Positions 36,409 to 45,625 of a stretch of DNA of 64,000 bases are shown here, in pieces. The notes beneath the pieces were generated by a model. That model was not told where the DNA came from. It searched no databases and saw nothing but the letters and a program-made list of their open reading frames with translations. This DNA is from Borreliella yangtzensis (GTDB taxonomy: Bacteria > Spirochaetota > Spirochaetia > Borreliales > Borreliaceae). Both the position numbers and the translations under genes were made by a program. Within the stretch, counting starts at the first letter, position 1. Each line of letters starts with the position of its first letter. The stretch lies in NCBI RefSeq assembly GCF_014201775.1, contig NZ_JACHFG010000002.1:283454-347453 (forward strand), written 5' to 3'.

Positions 36409-38103
36409 ATGATTAATTTTATTAAAATATTTAACTTTACAAGTTTGCAAAAATTTTCTAAAGCACTACGAGTGCCTATTTCTATTTTACCAGTTTCATG
36501 TTTGTTGATTGGCGTTGGGTCTGTATTTTCAAATTCTTCTAGTATTGTGTACGTTGATAAATTTTTTTTTCAAGATATTTTAGGCCTAATGAAGGCTATA
36601 GGCAATGCTATTCTTCTCAATATGCCTTTAATTTTTTCCATTGGAATTTCTATTGGGGTTGCAAGAATGGGGCAAGGAACAGCTGCTTTAGCAGGTCTTA
36701 TTGGTTATTTGACATTTAATATTACTGAAAATTATTTTATTAAGACTTTCTCAGGGCTTGTTGAAGCGGATGCAATGTCTTCTGTGGGGCGCATAAATTT
36801 TCTTGGTGTTCAAACTTTAAATACGGGAATTGCAGGATCTTTAGTGGTGGGGCTTGTAGTTGGTTATTTGCATAACAAATTTTATAATATAAAGCTTCCA
36901 AAGCCTTTTATCTTTTTTTCAGAGTGCCATTTTGTACCTGTAGTAATAATTATGCCTTTTTGCGTTATTTTGGCTATATTTTTTTGTTTGGTTTGGTCAA
37001 GTTTTGATAAATTAATCGCATCTTTAGGTATTTTTGTTTTTAGATTTGATTATTTAGGCAGTTTCCTTTATGGATTTTTAAATAGGTTGTTATTGCCTAT
37101 GGGATTGCATTCTATTTTATCTTTTCCCTTTGAGTTTACTTCTCTAGGGGGCGTGGAGACGATTAATGGGGAGACATTTAGGGGTCTTAAGAATATATTT
37201 TATGCTCAGTTGTTAGATCCATCACTTGGTAAATTTTCATCAGGATTTGCTAAGATTAGTAGTGGATTTTATATCTCTATTATGTTTGGACTGCCTGGAG
37301 CGGCTTTAGGGGTTTATAAGGGAATTGTTCATGAAGATAAAAGTAAGGTTGCAGCGCTTCTTTTTTCTGGTGCTTTGACGGCTTTTTTGACAGGAATAAC
37401 TGAGCCTTTAGAATTTTTATTTATTTTCACAGCGCCATTGCTTTATTTTGTGCATTCGATTTATTCGGGATTTGCATTGCTGCTTGCTAATTTTTTTGAT
37501 GTTACGATTGGCAATACTTTTTCTACTGGGTTTTTAGATTTTTTTATGTTTGGAATACTTCAAGGTAATTCTAAGACAAATTGGATTAGTGTAGTACCTT
37601 TGGGAGTAATCTTTTTTACCCTTTATTATTTTACTTTTAGTTGGCTTTATAGATATTTTGATTTTCAGATATTTGTTGCAGATGATCCATTTTTTGAAGG
37701 TCAAGAAGGCAAACTGGAGAGCCTTGGGATTGCGCATCTTTTAATTCAAGGCCTTGGAGGATTTGACAATATTACAAAGATTGATGTTTGTTCTACAAGG
37801 TTGCATGTAGATGTTGTTAATACTGAGCTTGTTGATAATAATTTGCTTAAAGAGGCTGGAGCCCTAAAGATAGGGTTTATTAATGGTAGGGTGCAGCTTT
37901 TTTATGGATCTAATGCATATTATATTAAACAGGCCATTGATACCTATTCTCCAAAAAGTCTTTTTGAAGCTAGCGTTATGGTTGCGGTTGATAATGTAAA
38001 AAAGGGCTTTAAAACTTATGTTGATATGCAAGAAGATAAAAAACTTGAAAAACAAGGCAAGTTGGGGAAAGCCTATAAGCTTAGCGAATCAGAAGAAGAT
38101 TAA
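36409..38103 (+). CDS. malX: PTS sugar permease IIBC, glucose/maltose family
   Basis: Takes up and phosphorylates a glucose-type sugar. 564 residues: EIIC domain with about ten hydrophobic segments (about 10-425, including GITEPLEFLFIFTAPLLY) and a C-terminal EIIB domain (about 440-530) with the phospho-cysteine in VCSTRLH (Cys 461). No EIIA domain is fused, so a separate IIA protein (a Crr-type protein elsewhere) must supply phosphate. GGGAGAGG precedes the ATG. The exact sugar cannot be read from sequence; I recall the B31 equivalent being annotated as maltose/glucose. Confidence 0.9.
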   Translation: MINFIKIFNFTSLQKFSKALRVPISILPVSCLLIGVGSVFSNSSSIVYVDKFFFQDILGLMKAIGNAILLNMPLIFSIGISIGVARMGQGTAALAGLIGYLTFNITENYFIKTFSGLVEADAMSSVGRINFLGVQTLNTGIAGSLVVGLVVGYLHNKFYNIKLPKPFIFFSECHFVPVVIIMPFCVILAIFFCLVWSSFDKLIASLGIFVFRFDYLGSFLYGFLNRLLLPMGLHSILSFPFEFTSLGGVETINGETFRGLKNIFYAQLLDPSLGKFSSGFAKISSGFYISIMFGLPGAALGVYKGIVHEDKSKVAALLFSGALTAFLTGITEPLEFLFIFTAPLLYFVHSIYSGFALLLANFFDVTIGNTFSTGFLDFFMFGILQGNSKTNWISVVPLGVIFFTLYYFTFSWLYRYFDFQIFVADDPFFEGQEGKLESLGIAHLLIQGLGGFDNITKIDVCSTRLHVDVVNTELVDNNLLKEAGALKIGFINGRVQLFYGSNAYYIKQAIDTYSPKSLFEASVMVAVDNVKKGFKTYVDMQEDKKLEKQGKLGKAYKLSESEED

Positions 38104-38158
38104 GGGTTGAGATTATTTTTTAATTACTTTTTTTGCGTTATAAATAAAATTTTTCTTG

Positions 38159-38187
38159 TTGAAAAAAATTAATCTCTTTTATATACT
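38159..38187 (+). promoter_or_regulatory. Sigma-70 promoter of rpsF-ssb-rpsR-rplI-dnaB
   Basis: TTGAAA (38159-38164), 17-base spacer, TATACT (38182-38187). The same two boxes and spacing occur before murI (52330-52358). Confidence 0.75.
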
Positions 38188-38196
38188 AACTAATAA

Positions 38197-38234
38197 CCTT
38201 TGTTGCAAATTTTGCAATGCGATAGACCATAAGG
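38197..38234 (+). ncRNA. rpsF leader with hairpin that can hide the ribosome site
   Basis: CCTT (38197-38200) can pair with AAGG (38231-38234), which is part of the AAGGAG ribosome site. Inside lies a perfect palindrome TTGCAAA-T-TTTGCAA (38203-38217). S6:S18 binds a leader hairpin before rpsF in many bacteria; a match here is suggested only by position and by the potential to block the ribosome site. Confidence 0.35.
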
Positions 38235-38244
38235 AGTTTTAATA

Positions 38245-38673
38245 ATGATTAAAAGGTATGAGGCATGTTTTTTGTTTAAAAGTGAAGAGATTGAGTATAA
38301 AGGTTCTTTGGAAGAGGTTAAAAAATCTTTAGAGTTTTTTGGTGCAACTGATATTGTTAGTAATTTTATTGGGGAGAGAGCCTTAGAATATCCTATCAAA
38401 AAGCAAGTCAGAGGTCGTTACGAAATAATAGAATTTAGTATGGAAGGTAATAATTTAAAGGAGCTTGAATCAAGGCTTAAGTTAATTAAAAATTTGCTTA
38501 GGTATATGATTTTGGTCAAAATAGTTAGAAAGATCAATACTAAAAAAATTAAAAGAAGAAATTTTAGGGAATTTAGAGACAATATTGACAAAGACAAAGA
38601 CAGTCTTAAGGGTGGTTTTAATAAAATTGAAACATCAGCGGACTCTGAAAACTCATATATTCAGGAAAAGTAA
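38245..38673 (+). CDS. rpsF: Ribosomal protein S6
   Basis: 30S protein that pairs with S18. 142 residues; the S6 ferredoxin-like fold covers about 1-95 (MIKRYEACFLFKSEE ... YPIKKQVRGRYEI ... LRYMILVKI). The 40-residue C-terminal tail is charged and longer than in E. coli's mature core. First gene of the classical rpsF-ssb-rpsR-rplI-dnaB operon. Confidence 0.95.
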   Translation: MIKRYEACFLFKSEEIEYKGSLEEVKKSLEFFGATDIVSNFIGERALEYPIKKQVRGRYEIIEFSMEGNNLKELESRLKLIKNLLRYMILVKIVRKINTKKIKRRNFREFRDNIDKDKDSLKGGFNKIETSADSENSYIQEK

Positions 38674-38687
38674 GAGGGTTTTTAATA

Positions 38688-39137
38688 ATGGCTGATATTA
38701 ATTCATTAGTATTATCTGGTAGACTTACAAGAGATTCTGAGCTTTCTTATACAGAAAGTGGCATGGCTGTTCTTAGGTTTTCTTTAGCTAATAACAGAAG
38801 AATGAAGAAAAATGATGAATGGATTGATTATCCACAATATTTTGATTGTGTTATCTTTTCAAAAAGAGCCGAAAGTCTTAATGATTATTTAAAAAAGGGT
38901 AAACAAGTTGTAGTAAGTGGGTCTCTTAAATATGAAAGCTGGCAAGATAGGAATACGGGTGATAAGAAAAGTAAGGTGAATATATTTGTAGATAATTTAC
39001 AAATGTTTAGTTCAGGTTCTAATACTTTTCAAATGCAAGATTCAGATATTAATGGTTTGTCAAGTTATAAAAAAGAAGATGCAAGTAAAGATATTGATAT
39101 TGTTGATGATACATTTAGCGAGGATATACCTTTTTAA
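38688..39137 (+). CDS. ssb: Single-stranded DNA-binding protein
   Basis: Coats single-stranded DNA in replication and repair. 149 residues: OB-fold (about 1-105, [18 protein letters not shown] ... [23 protein letters not shown]), flexible linker, and the acidic C-terminal tip SEDIPF that recruits partner proteins. Its TAA overlaps an ATG in TAATG, but the real rpsR start is slightly downstream. Confidence 0.96.
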   Translation: MADINSLVLSGRLTRDSELSYTESGMAVLRFSLANNRRMKKNDEWIDYPQYFDCVIFSKRAESLNDYLKKGKQVVVSGSLKYESWQDRNTGDKKSKVNIFVDNLQMFSSGSNTFQMQDSDINGLSSYKKEDASKDIDIVDDTFSEDIPF

Positions 39138-39151
39138 TGGAGTTTAAGTTT

Positions 39152-39442
39152 ATGTATAAAGATAGAGATGTAAATCAAAAAGATTTAAGATTTGAAAATC
39201 AGCAGGATGGTTTCAAAAAAAATTCAAATTTCAGATTTTTTAAGAGAAAGTCATGTAAATTTTGTGATTCTGGCAAGCATCCTGATTATAAAGATTTTGA
39301 TTTTCTTAAAAAGTTTATTACCGAGCAAGGTAAAATTTTACCTAAAAGAATTACTGGAACTTCTGCCAAGCATCAAAGGCGCTTGGCATTAGAAATTAAG
39401 CGGGCAAGATATATGGCCTTGTTGCCTTTTGTAAAAAAATAG
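39152..39442 (+). CDS. rpsR: Ribosomal protein S18
   Basis: 30S protein, S6 partner. 96 residues with the S18 core: [16 protein letters not shown] (about 33-48), [18 protein letters not shown] (about 62-79) and [12 protein letters not shown]. The ATG at 39152 is chosen over 39137 because GGAG at 39139-39142 fits it and the family start is MYKDRD-like in Borrelia. The paired cysteines CxxC are retained, unlike in zinc-free E. coli S18. Confidence 0.94.
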   Translation: MYKDRDVNQKDLRFENQQDGFKKNSNFRFFKRKSCKFCDSGKHPDYKDFDFLKKFITEQGKILPKRITGTSAKHQRRLALEIKRARYMALLPFVKK

Positions 39443-39457
39443 TTGTTTGGGGTAGTT

Positions 39458-39958
39458 ATGAAAGTTATATTAAAGGAAGATTTTATTAACCTTGGGAAAG
39501 AGGGAGATACTGTAGAAGTAAAAGATGGGTTTGCAAGAAATTATTTGCTACCCAAAGGTTTTGCAGTTTTTTCAAATAAACATAATGTTGAGATTTTTAA
39601 TCAAAAAAGAAGATCGATATTAAAAAAGCAAGAGGCAAAAAAACAAATTGCCAATGATCTGAAATCTAAGCTTGATCTTGTTAAATTAGAATTTTTTATG
39701 AAATCCAATGATTCTGGAAAATTGTTTCATAGCATTAACAGTTTGAATATTGCTGATGAACTTTTTAAACTTGGTTTTGATATAGAGAGAAAAAAAATAG
39801 ATATACATCATGGAACTTTAAAGACTTTTGGAACTTATGATGTGACAGTCAAGCTTTATGAAGGTATTAGTTCTATTATTAAAGTAGAGATAAAAAAAGA
39901 AAAAAAGCAAGAGGATAAAAAGCCTTTAAATAAAAAGTTAAATAAAGTAGATGAGTAA
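39458..39958 (+). CDS. rplI: Ribosomal protein L9
   Basis: 50S protein binding 23S rRNA near L1. 166 residues: N-terminal domain [19 protein letters not shown] ... [14 protein letters not shown] (about 1-38), long central helix rich in K/Q (about 42-75), and the C-terminal domain (about 80-148) followed by a lysine-rich tail. ATG at 39458 with GGGG 7-8 bases upstream is preferred over TTG at 39443. Confidence 0.95.
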   Translation: MKVILKEDFINLGKEGDTVEVKDGFARNYLLPKGFAVFSNKHNVEIFNQKRRSILKKQEAKKQIANDLKSKLDLVKLEFFMKSNDSGKLFHSINSLNIADELFKLGFDIERKKIDIHHGTLKTFGTYDVTVKLYEGISSIIKVEIKKEKKQEDKKPLNKKLNKVDE

Positions 39959-39989
39959 GCTAAAAGAGAAAGGGTAGAGGGTGTAGTTT

Positions 39990-41357
39990 GTGGCTTTAGC
40001 AGCTTTTTCTAATTCTGCACTTCTTTTTAATGATGGTGCGGAAAAAGCGGTAATTTCTAGTATATTTTATAATTCAGATAAGTTAGAGCAAATTGCTTTT
40101 CATGTGAGAGCCGATGATTTTTACAATGAGACCCACAAGTTGATTTTCAAAGCAATGGTTTCGCTTTATGAAAAAAGAGAGAATATCGACCCTATTACTG
40201 TTTTTGAAGAAGTGTCTAAGAATGTTTCAAAAACACAGCTTTTGGTTAAAAAAGATTTAATTAATTTACCAGATTATTTAGATTCACTTTCAGTTTATTT
40301 GCCAACAGATAGAACTATAAATGTTTATGCAAAAATTGTAAAAGAACAGAGTGTTCGTAGAAGTATTTTGAATGTTTCTAAAGAACTTAATGATTATATA
40401 AATGATTCTACTAAAACTATTAATGAGATTGTTGAAGAATCTCAACAAAAGATTCTTTCAATCGAGTTAGATTATTCTAGTAAAAATCTCTATCATGCTA
40501 AGGTTATTGCAGAACGTGTTCATAATGAGATATATGAACGTAGTATGAAAAAAAAGGAAGCAAATTTTGGCATTCCAAGTGGATTTAAAAAGGTCGACTC
40601 TCTTATTGGGGGTTTTAGAAATAGTGATTTTATTATAGTTGGTGCTCGCCCTAGTATTGGTAAAACAGCATTTGCTTTAAATATTGCGTCTGCTATAGCA
40701 TTAAGAAAAGAAGGAAAGAAAAAAGTGGGATTTTTTTCCCTTGAAATGACAGCGGATGCTTTAATAAAAAGAATAATATCGTCTCAATCTTGTATTGATA
40801 GCTTTAAAGTTCAAAATAGTATTTTATCCGGACAAGAAATAAAATCATTAAATGATATTGTAAATGAGATTAGTGATTCTGAGCTTTATATTGAAGATAC
40901 TCCCAATATTAGTTTGCTAACTTTAGCAACTCAAGCTAGAAAGCTTAAGCGATTTTATAGTATAGATATAATATTTGTTGATTATATCAGTTTGATTTCT
41001 TTTGAAACAAAAAATCTTCCAAGGCATGAACAAGTTGCCTCGATTAGCAAATCTCTCAAAGAGCTTGCTAGAGAGCTTGAGATTCCTATTGTTGCATTAT
41101 CTCAGCTTACAAGAGATACAGAAGGGCGTGAACCTAATCTTGCTAGTCTACGGGAATCGGGAGCATTAGAGCAAGATGCTGATATTGTAATTTTACTTCA
41201 TAGAGATAAAGATTTTAAATTTGAGTCTTCTGCTGAGATAGAACCAATAGAAACTAAGGTTATTGTCGCAAAACATAGAAATGGCCCTACAGGTAGGGCG
41301 GATATATTATTTTTACCACACATTACTAAGTTTGTTAACAAGGACCACCATTATTAA
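39990..41357 (+). CDS. dnaB: Replicative DNA helicase DnaB
   Basis: Hexameric 5'-3' helicase at the replication fork. 455 residues: N-terminal helical domain (about 10-110), linker (about 150-185), and RecA-like helicase domain with Walker A GARPSIGKTAFA (about 218-229), FFSLEMTADAL, Walker B-type IIFVDYISLIS, and the SQLTRDTEGREPNLASLRESG segment split at 41098-41160. GTG start, with AGAGGG upstream. No intein. Last gene of the operon, ending 10 bases from a convergent gene. Confidence 0.96.
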   Translation: MALAAFSNSALLFNDGAEKAVISSIFYNSDKLEQIAFHVRADDFYNETHKLIFKAMVSLYEKRENIDPITVFEEVSKNVSKTQLLVKKDLINLPDYLDSLSVYLPTDRTINVYAKIVKEQSVRRSILNVSKELNDYINDSTKTINEIVEESQQKILSIELDYSSKNLYHAKVIAERVHNEIYERSMKKKEANFGIPSGFKKVDSLIGGFRNSDFIIVGARPSIGKTAFALNIASAIALRKEGKKKVGFFSLEMTADALIKRIISSQSCIDSFKVQNSILSGQEIKSLNDIVNEISDSELYIEDTPNISLLTLATQARKLKRFYSIDIIFVDYISLISFETKNLPRHEQVASISKSLKELARELEIPIVALSQLTRDTEGREPNLASLRESGALEQDADIVILLHRDKDFKFESSAEIEPIETKVIVAKHRNGPTGRADILFLPHITKFVNKDHHY

Positions 41358-41367
41358 TTTAATGTTG

Positions 41368-42732
41368 TTATTTAATGACCACTCCAATTCCTAAATAATT
41401 AAAGTTAATAGAATGTTTTTCTAATTTTTTTTCATCTAGGTTATAAGCCAGAGGAACATAACTGACTTTTGAGTATATTTTAAAAGTATACTCTGTGTTG
41501 TGGTATTTTAGCATTTTGAACAAAAATCCCAATTCATTTTCAATTCCAGCTTGAAGAATGTTATTTATTCTTATTGGTCTGAAGATGCTTTTAATATCTC
41601 GGTTATTTTGATTATAGGCAAAAAATAATCCCGAAATGATGTAAGGATTGAATGTTCTTTGGGGTAAAAATTCATACATGATCCCCGACGATAATCGATT
41701 TGTAAAACTATTAGTTTCATTATAATTGGTGTAATAATTTGTTGATAGTGAAAAGTAATGGTTGATGTTTTCAGTTATTTTATAAAATATTAAATTTCTT
41801 ATTTTAAATGGGATCATAATATCAAATCCAAAATAAAAATTATTGCTTATAATATTAAATTCATTGTTCGGTTCTGATATTTTTGTGTGTTCTTCAGGTG
41901 TAATGATGATTCCAAATCCCCCAACACTTAAAAAATTTTCTTTGGTTGAAAAATTTTTAATATTTAAATTATTTGTTATGAAAAAATTTTTAGAGTAAAA
42001 TTGGTAATTTATTCCAATTCCCGTTTCTGCTTCTTGTATTTTTGAATATGTTTTAAGGCTGTTAATTTGATTTTGAATTTGTGTGTAAAATTTTATATCA
42101 AATCCAATATTTTCATTTTTTAAGGTAATGCCAATACTATTTTTGATAAAATAATCTGCAAAATAAGATAAATCCATGTAATTTTCTAAATTTAAAAACC
42201 TCATGTAAGAATAATTTAGAGCAAAACTTAAAAATCCCCTGTAATTGTAGCTATCATAGCTTTTTATACTTGGAATTGGTCGGTGTTGATTTAAGATGAG
42301 GTGAATTATGCTTTGCATTAAGTGTCCTCCCCAGTCTCCAAATAATAAGTTTTTAATTCCAATCCCTAAGTCTATTTCTCCGAAATTTTTTCCATTAATT
42401 AGCAATAAAATTGGAAAGTAATACATAAAACCTATTTCAATTAAGTCTGTTCTACTAATTAAAGATTTTGGGGAGTCTTTATAGCCTCTAAAAGTTAACA
42501 TGTGTGCTTCTATATTTACCATAAAATTGTATTTTGAAGTGTAAGTAAAAATTAGGGAACCACTTCTTGAATCATCAAAAAAATCGCTTAAAGAAAATCC
42601 AAATCCATCATTTAGTATTTCAAAATAATACTTGTCAATACCTTCATTTTTATATTGGATTGCATGATTATAAGAATAAGCTTTTAAAGTAGAAATTATA
42701 AGCATTATGAATATTATTTTTCTAAAGCGCAT
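41368..42732 (-). CDS. Secreted, probable outer-membrane beta-barrel protein (hypothetical)
   Basis: 454 residues. A signal peptide (MRFRKIIFIMLIISTLKAYSY, about 1-20, split) is followed by sequence dominated by alternating aromatic and polar residues typical of barrel strands, for example 'GSLIFTYTSKYNFMVNIEAH' and 'NFFITNNLNIKNFS'. The C-terminus NFNYLGIGVVIK resembles a last strand but ends in K, not the usual F. No hydrophobic helix after the signal. Barrel and outer-membrane location are inference; no known family was recognised. Confidence 0.75.
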   Translation of the reverse strand: MRFRKIIFIMLIISTLKAYSYNHAIQYKNEGIDKYYFEILNDGFGFSLSDFFDDSRSGSLIFTYTSKYNFMVNIEAHMLTFRGYKDSPKSLISRTDLIEIGFMYYFPILLLINGKNFGEIDLGIGIKNLLFGDWGGHLMQSIIHLILNQHRPIPSIKSYDSYNYRGFLSFALNYSYMRFLNLENYMDLSYFADYFIKNSIGITLKNENIGFDIKFYTQIQNQINSLKTYSKIQEAETGIGINYQFYSKNFFITNNLNIKNFSTKENFLSVGGFGIIITPEEHTKISEPNNEFNIISNNFYFGFDIMIPFKIRNLIFYKITENINHYFSLSTNYYTNYNETNSFTNRLSSGIMYEFLPQRTFNPYIISGLFFAYNQNNRDIKSIFRPIRINNILQAGIENELGFLFKMLKYHNTEYTFKIYSKVSYVPLAYNLDEKKLEKHSINFNYLGIGVVIK

Positions 42733-42829
42733 TATAAAATTATAACACTTTAGCTTTTTTATTAAGTAATTTAGGTTAAATAGTTTACTTTTTTTATTGA
42801 ATAAACTTAGTTTTTACAGCTAGCTATTG

Positions 42830-42835
42830 TATAAT
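42830..42835 (+). promoter_or_regulatory. -10 box before the thiolase gene
   Basis: TATAAT, 39 bases before the ATG, in the divergent gap between the barrel gene and the thiolase gene. TTAGTT at 42807-42812 is at a 17-base spacing but is a weak -35. Confidence 0.45.
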
Positions 42836-42873
42836 TCAATGAAGCTTGCTAAGACTTTTAAGGAGTAGTTGTA

Positions 42874-44067
42874 ATGAAAAAGGTAGCTATTATTGATGGA
42901 CTTAGAACACCTAATGCCAAATTTGGGGGTTCTTTTAAATTTTTAGATATTATTGATGAATCTTCAAAAGTTGTTAAAGCTTTACTTGGAAGAAACAAGT
43001 TATGTAAAGTGGATGAGGTCATTATTGGGAATGTAATATCTGCGGGACTTGGTCAAAATGTTGCAAGGCAAATTACTTTAAAGTCTGGTTTGGGCGATAG
43101 TGTGCCTGCATTTAGTGTTAACAAAGTTTGTGGTTCTGGCCTTAAGGCTTTAGAGCTTGCATTTAATTCTATTATTCTTGGAGACAATGATATTGTTTTA
43201 GCTGGAGGGGTGGAAGATTTGACCAATTCTCCTTATTTATTGCCCAAAAAGATTAGATTTGATGGACTTAAATTTGGTAATTTTGGGCTTGAAGATTCAA
43301 TCCAAAAAGATGCCTTAATAGATTCTTTAAATTTTATTTCCATGGGACTTACAGCTGAAAATCTTTCAGAAAAATATAAAATAACAAGAGAGATGCAAGA
43401 TGTATTTGCATATAACTCTCATATAAAGGCATTAAAGGCAAGAGAACTTGGATATTTTGAAGATGAAATTTATCCCCTAACTGTTTTTGATAAAAAGACT
43501 AATTCTAGCAGGGTTGTCTCAAGTGATGAAGAAATAAGAGATAATTTAACTCTAAATAAGCTGGCATCCCTTAATCCTGTTTTTAAAGAATCAGGCACAA
43601 TAACCGCGGGAAATTCTTCTAGTTTAAATGATGGGGCTTGTTTTTTGATTTTGGCAAGTGAGGAGAAAGTAAAAAGCTTAGAGCTAAAGCCATTAGCTTA
43701 TATTGGAGGATTTAAAAGTGTGGGACTTGATCCGCTTTATATGGGTTTTGGAGCTTATGTTGCTATTGAGGGTATTATTAATAAATTAAGTTTAAATCCT
43801 AGCGAAATAGATTTGATTGAGGTGAATGAGGCATTTGCATCTCAAGCATTAAGTGTTGAAAATGCCTTGTTTAAAAAATACAATATAGCTAGCGATATTA
43901 TTAATATAAATGGCGGAGCTATTGCTTTGGGGCATCCATTTGCAGTTAGTGGTGCAAGAATTTTATTAACACTTTCTCGTTCTATGAAAATGAAAAATAA
44001 AACAAAAGGAATAGCATCTGTTTGTATTGGTGGCGGGCAAGGAATTTCTAGTTTTTTGTATAGATGA
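42874..44067 (+). CDS. Acetyl-CoA C-acetyltransferase (thiolase)
   Basis: Condenses two acetyl-CoA to acetoacetyl-CoA, the first step of the mevalonate route that Borrelia uses for isoprenoids. 397 residues, with active-site Cys in NKVCGSGLKA (Cys 86), the NGGAIALGHPFAVSGARI region carrying the catalytic His (about 350) and the second Cys in SVCIGGGQG (about 384). AAGGAG precedes the ATG. The other mevalonate genes are not in this window. A fatty-acid-degradation role (FadA-like) is less likely because no partner genes lie nearby. Confidence 0.92.
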   Translation: MKKVAIIDGLRTPNAKFGGSFKFLDIIDESSKVVKALLGRNKLCKVDEVIIGNVISAGLGQNVARQITLKSGLGDSVPAFSVNKVCGSGLKALELAFNSIILGDNDIVLAGGVEDLTNSPYLLPKKIRFDGLKFGNFGLEDSIQKDALIDSLNFISMGLTAENLSEKYKITREMQDVFAYNSHIKALKARELGYFEDEIYPLTVFDKKTNSSRVVSSDEEIRDNLTLNKLASLNPVFKESGTITAGNSSSLNDGACFLILASEEKVKSLELKPLAYIGGFKSVGLDPLYMGFGAYVAIEGIINKLSLNPSEIDLIEVNEAFASQALSVENALFKKYNIASDIININGGAIALGHPFAVSGARILLTLSRSMKMKNKTKGIASVCIGGGQGISSFLYR

Positions 44068-44145
44068 AAATGTTTTATTAACTAGATTTAAATGTAAAAT
44101 TTTGTTAAATTAGTGTGTAAGTGATTCTTTAATAGAGGTTATGTT

Positions 44146-45156
44146 ATGAAGAGTTTTTTATTTTGGGTAATATTAGGAACTGTAGGGATTAACTCTTATG
44201 CTCAAAATACTCCCGTTGCTATTATTAATTTATATAAAAATGAAATTATTACTAAAACCGGTTTTGATTCTAAAGTTAATCTATTTAAAAAGACTCAAGG
44301 ACGAGATTTGACTGTTGCTGAGAAAAAGCAAGTTTTGCAAGTTTTAATAGCAGATGTTCTTTTTAGTCAAGAGGCTTCAAAACAAGGAATTCAAATTTCA
44401 GATGATGAGGTTATGCAAACAATTAGAACCCAATTTGGACTTGTAAATCTTACTGATGAGCAAATAAAGCAGATGATAGAAAAACAAGGTACAAATTGGG
44501 GGGAGCTTTTATCTTCAATGAAAAGATCTTTGTCTTCTCAAAAACTTGTTTTAAAGCAAGCTCAGCCTAAGTTTTCTGAAGTCAAAACTCCTAGTGAGAA
44601 GGAAATTGTTGAGTATTATGAGGCCAATAAAACTAAATTTGTAAATCCTGATATTTCAAGAGTTAGTCATGTATTTTTTTCTACTAAAGATAAAAAAAGG
44701 TCAGATGTTTTAGATCAAGCAAAAAATATTTTAAGCCAAATAAGATCAAAAAAAATTACTTTTGAAGAAGCTGTAAGAAAATATTCAAATGATGAATCTT
44801 CTAAAGCCAAAAATGGAGATCTTGGGTTTTTATCGAGGGGCGATCAAAATGCTCAAAATCTTCTTGGGGCTGATTTTGTAAAAGAGGTTTTTAATTTTAA
44901 TAAGGGAGATATATCTTCGCCCATTGCTTCAAAGGAAGGATTTCATATTATTAAAGTTACAGAAAAATATGCTCAGAGATTTTTAGGCTTGAATGATAAA
45001 GTATCGCCTACTACAGATTTGATTGTTAAGGATGCAATAAGAAATAACATGATTAATGTTCAACAACAGCAAATTGTTGTTCAAGTGCAACAAGATGTGT
45101 ATGGTAAGCTTAATAAGTCTGCAAATATACAAATTTTGGATTCCAGTTTAAAATAA
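44146..45156 (+). CDS. Periplasmic parvulin-type peptidyl-prolyl isomerase (SurA/PrsA-like)
   Basis: Likely chaperone for outer-membrane or surface proteins. 336 residues: signal peptide ending SYAQ (about 1-20), a SurA-like N-terminal helical domain (about 25-160), and one parvulin domain (about 170-275) with RVSHVFFSTKD, FEEAVRKYSNDESSKAKNGDLGFLS (split at 44760-44835) and GDISSPIASKEGFHIIKVTE. A C-terminal helix rich in Q follows. AGAGG precedes the ATG. Confidence 0.85.
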   Translation: MKSFLFWVILGTVGINSYAQNTPVAIINLYKNEIITKTGFDSKVNLFKKTQGRDLTVAEKKQVLQVLIADVLFSQEASKQGIQISDDEVMQTIRTQFGLVNLTDEQIKQMIEKQGTNWGELLSSMKRSLSSQKLVLKQAQPKFSEVKTPSEKEIVEYYEANKTKFVNPDISRVSHVFFSTKDKKRSDVLDQAKNILSQIRSKKITFEEAVRKYSNDESSKAKNGDLGFLSRGDQNAQNLLGADFVKEVFNFNKGDISSPIASKEGFHIIKVTEKYAQRFLGLNDKVSPTTDLIVKDAIRNNMINVQQQQIVVQVQQDVYGKLNKSANIQILDSSLK

Positions 45157-45187
45157 AACATATTTTTATTTAGATAATTTTTTGGGT

Positions 45188-45625
45188 ATGGACTTAATGC
45201 ATGAAGTTAGAGTTTTGGCTTTTCAAAAGATTTATAGTATTGATATTAATCAAAGCGCAATGGACGACATTTTTGATATTTTTAATATTGAGGATAAAGG
45301 ATTAGATATAGAAAATGAATCTATTAAATCGTTGTATTCTTCTTTGGTAAATGGTACCTTTAATAATTTAGAACATATTGATAACTTGATTAGAGATATT
45401 TCTTTGAATTGGTCCTTAGATAGAATGGATAAGGTTGATCTTGCAATACTTAGAATGGGTGTTTATTCTTTGAAGTTCCAAAATTTCGAAAATTCAAAGC
45501 GTGATGTAATTGATGAGGCAATTTTGATTGCCAAGAAATATGGCAGTAAAAACTCTTACAAATTTATAAATGGTATACTTGATGCTTTATTGAAAAATAT
45601 GGAGAATTGTATTGAAAAAAAATAA
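45188..45625 (+). CDS. nusB: Transcription antitermination factor NusB
   Basis: Binds boxA RNA with S10 in rRNA transcription complexes. 145 residues with the helical NusB fold: 'HEVRVLAFQKIYSID' (about 4-18), 'NWSLDRMDKVDLAILRMGVYSLKF' (about 77-100), 'DEAILIAKKYGSKNSYKFINGILD' (about 112-135). Start could be TTG at 45182, ATG at 45188 or ATG at 45197; no strong ribosome site decides. The 3' end overlaps the next gene by 14 bases. Confidence 0.9.
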   Translation: MDLMHEVRVLAFQKIYSIDINQSAMDDIFDIFNIEDKGLDIENESIKSLYSSLVNGTFNNLEHIDNLIRDISLNWSLDRMDKVDLAILRMGVYSLKFQNFENSKRDVIDEAILIAKKYGSKNSYKFINGILDALLKNMENCIEKK

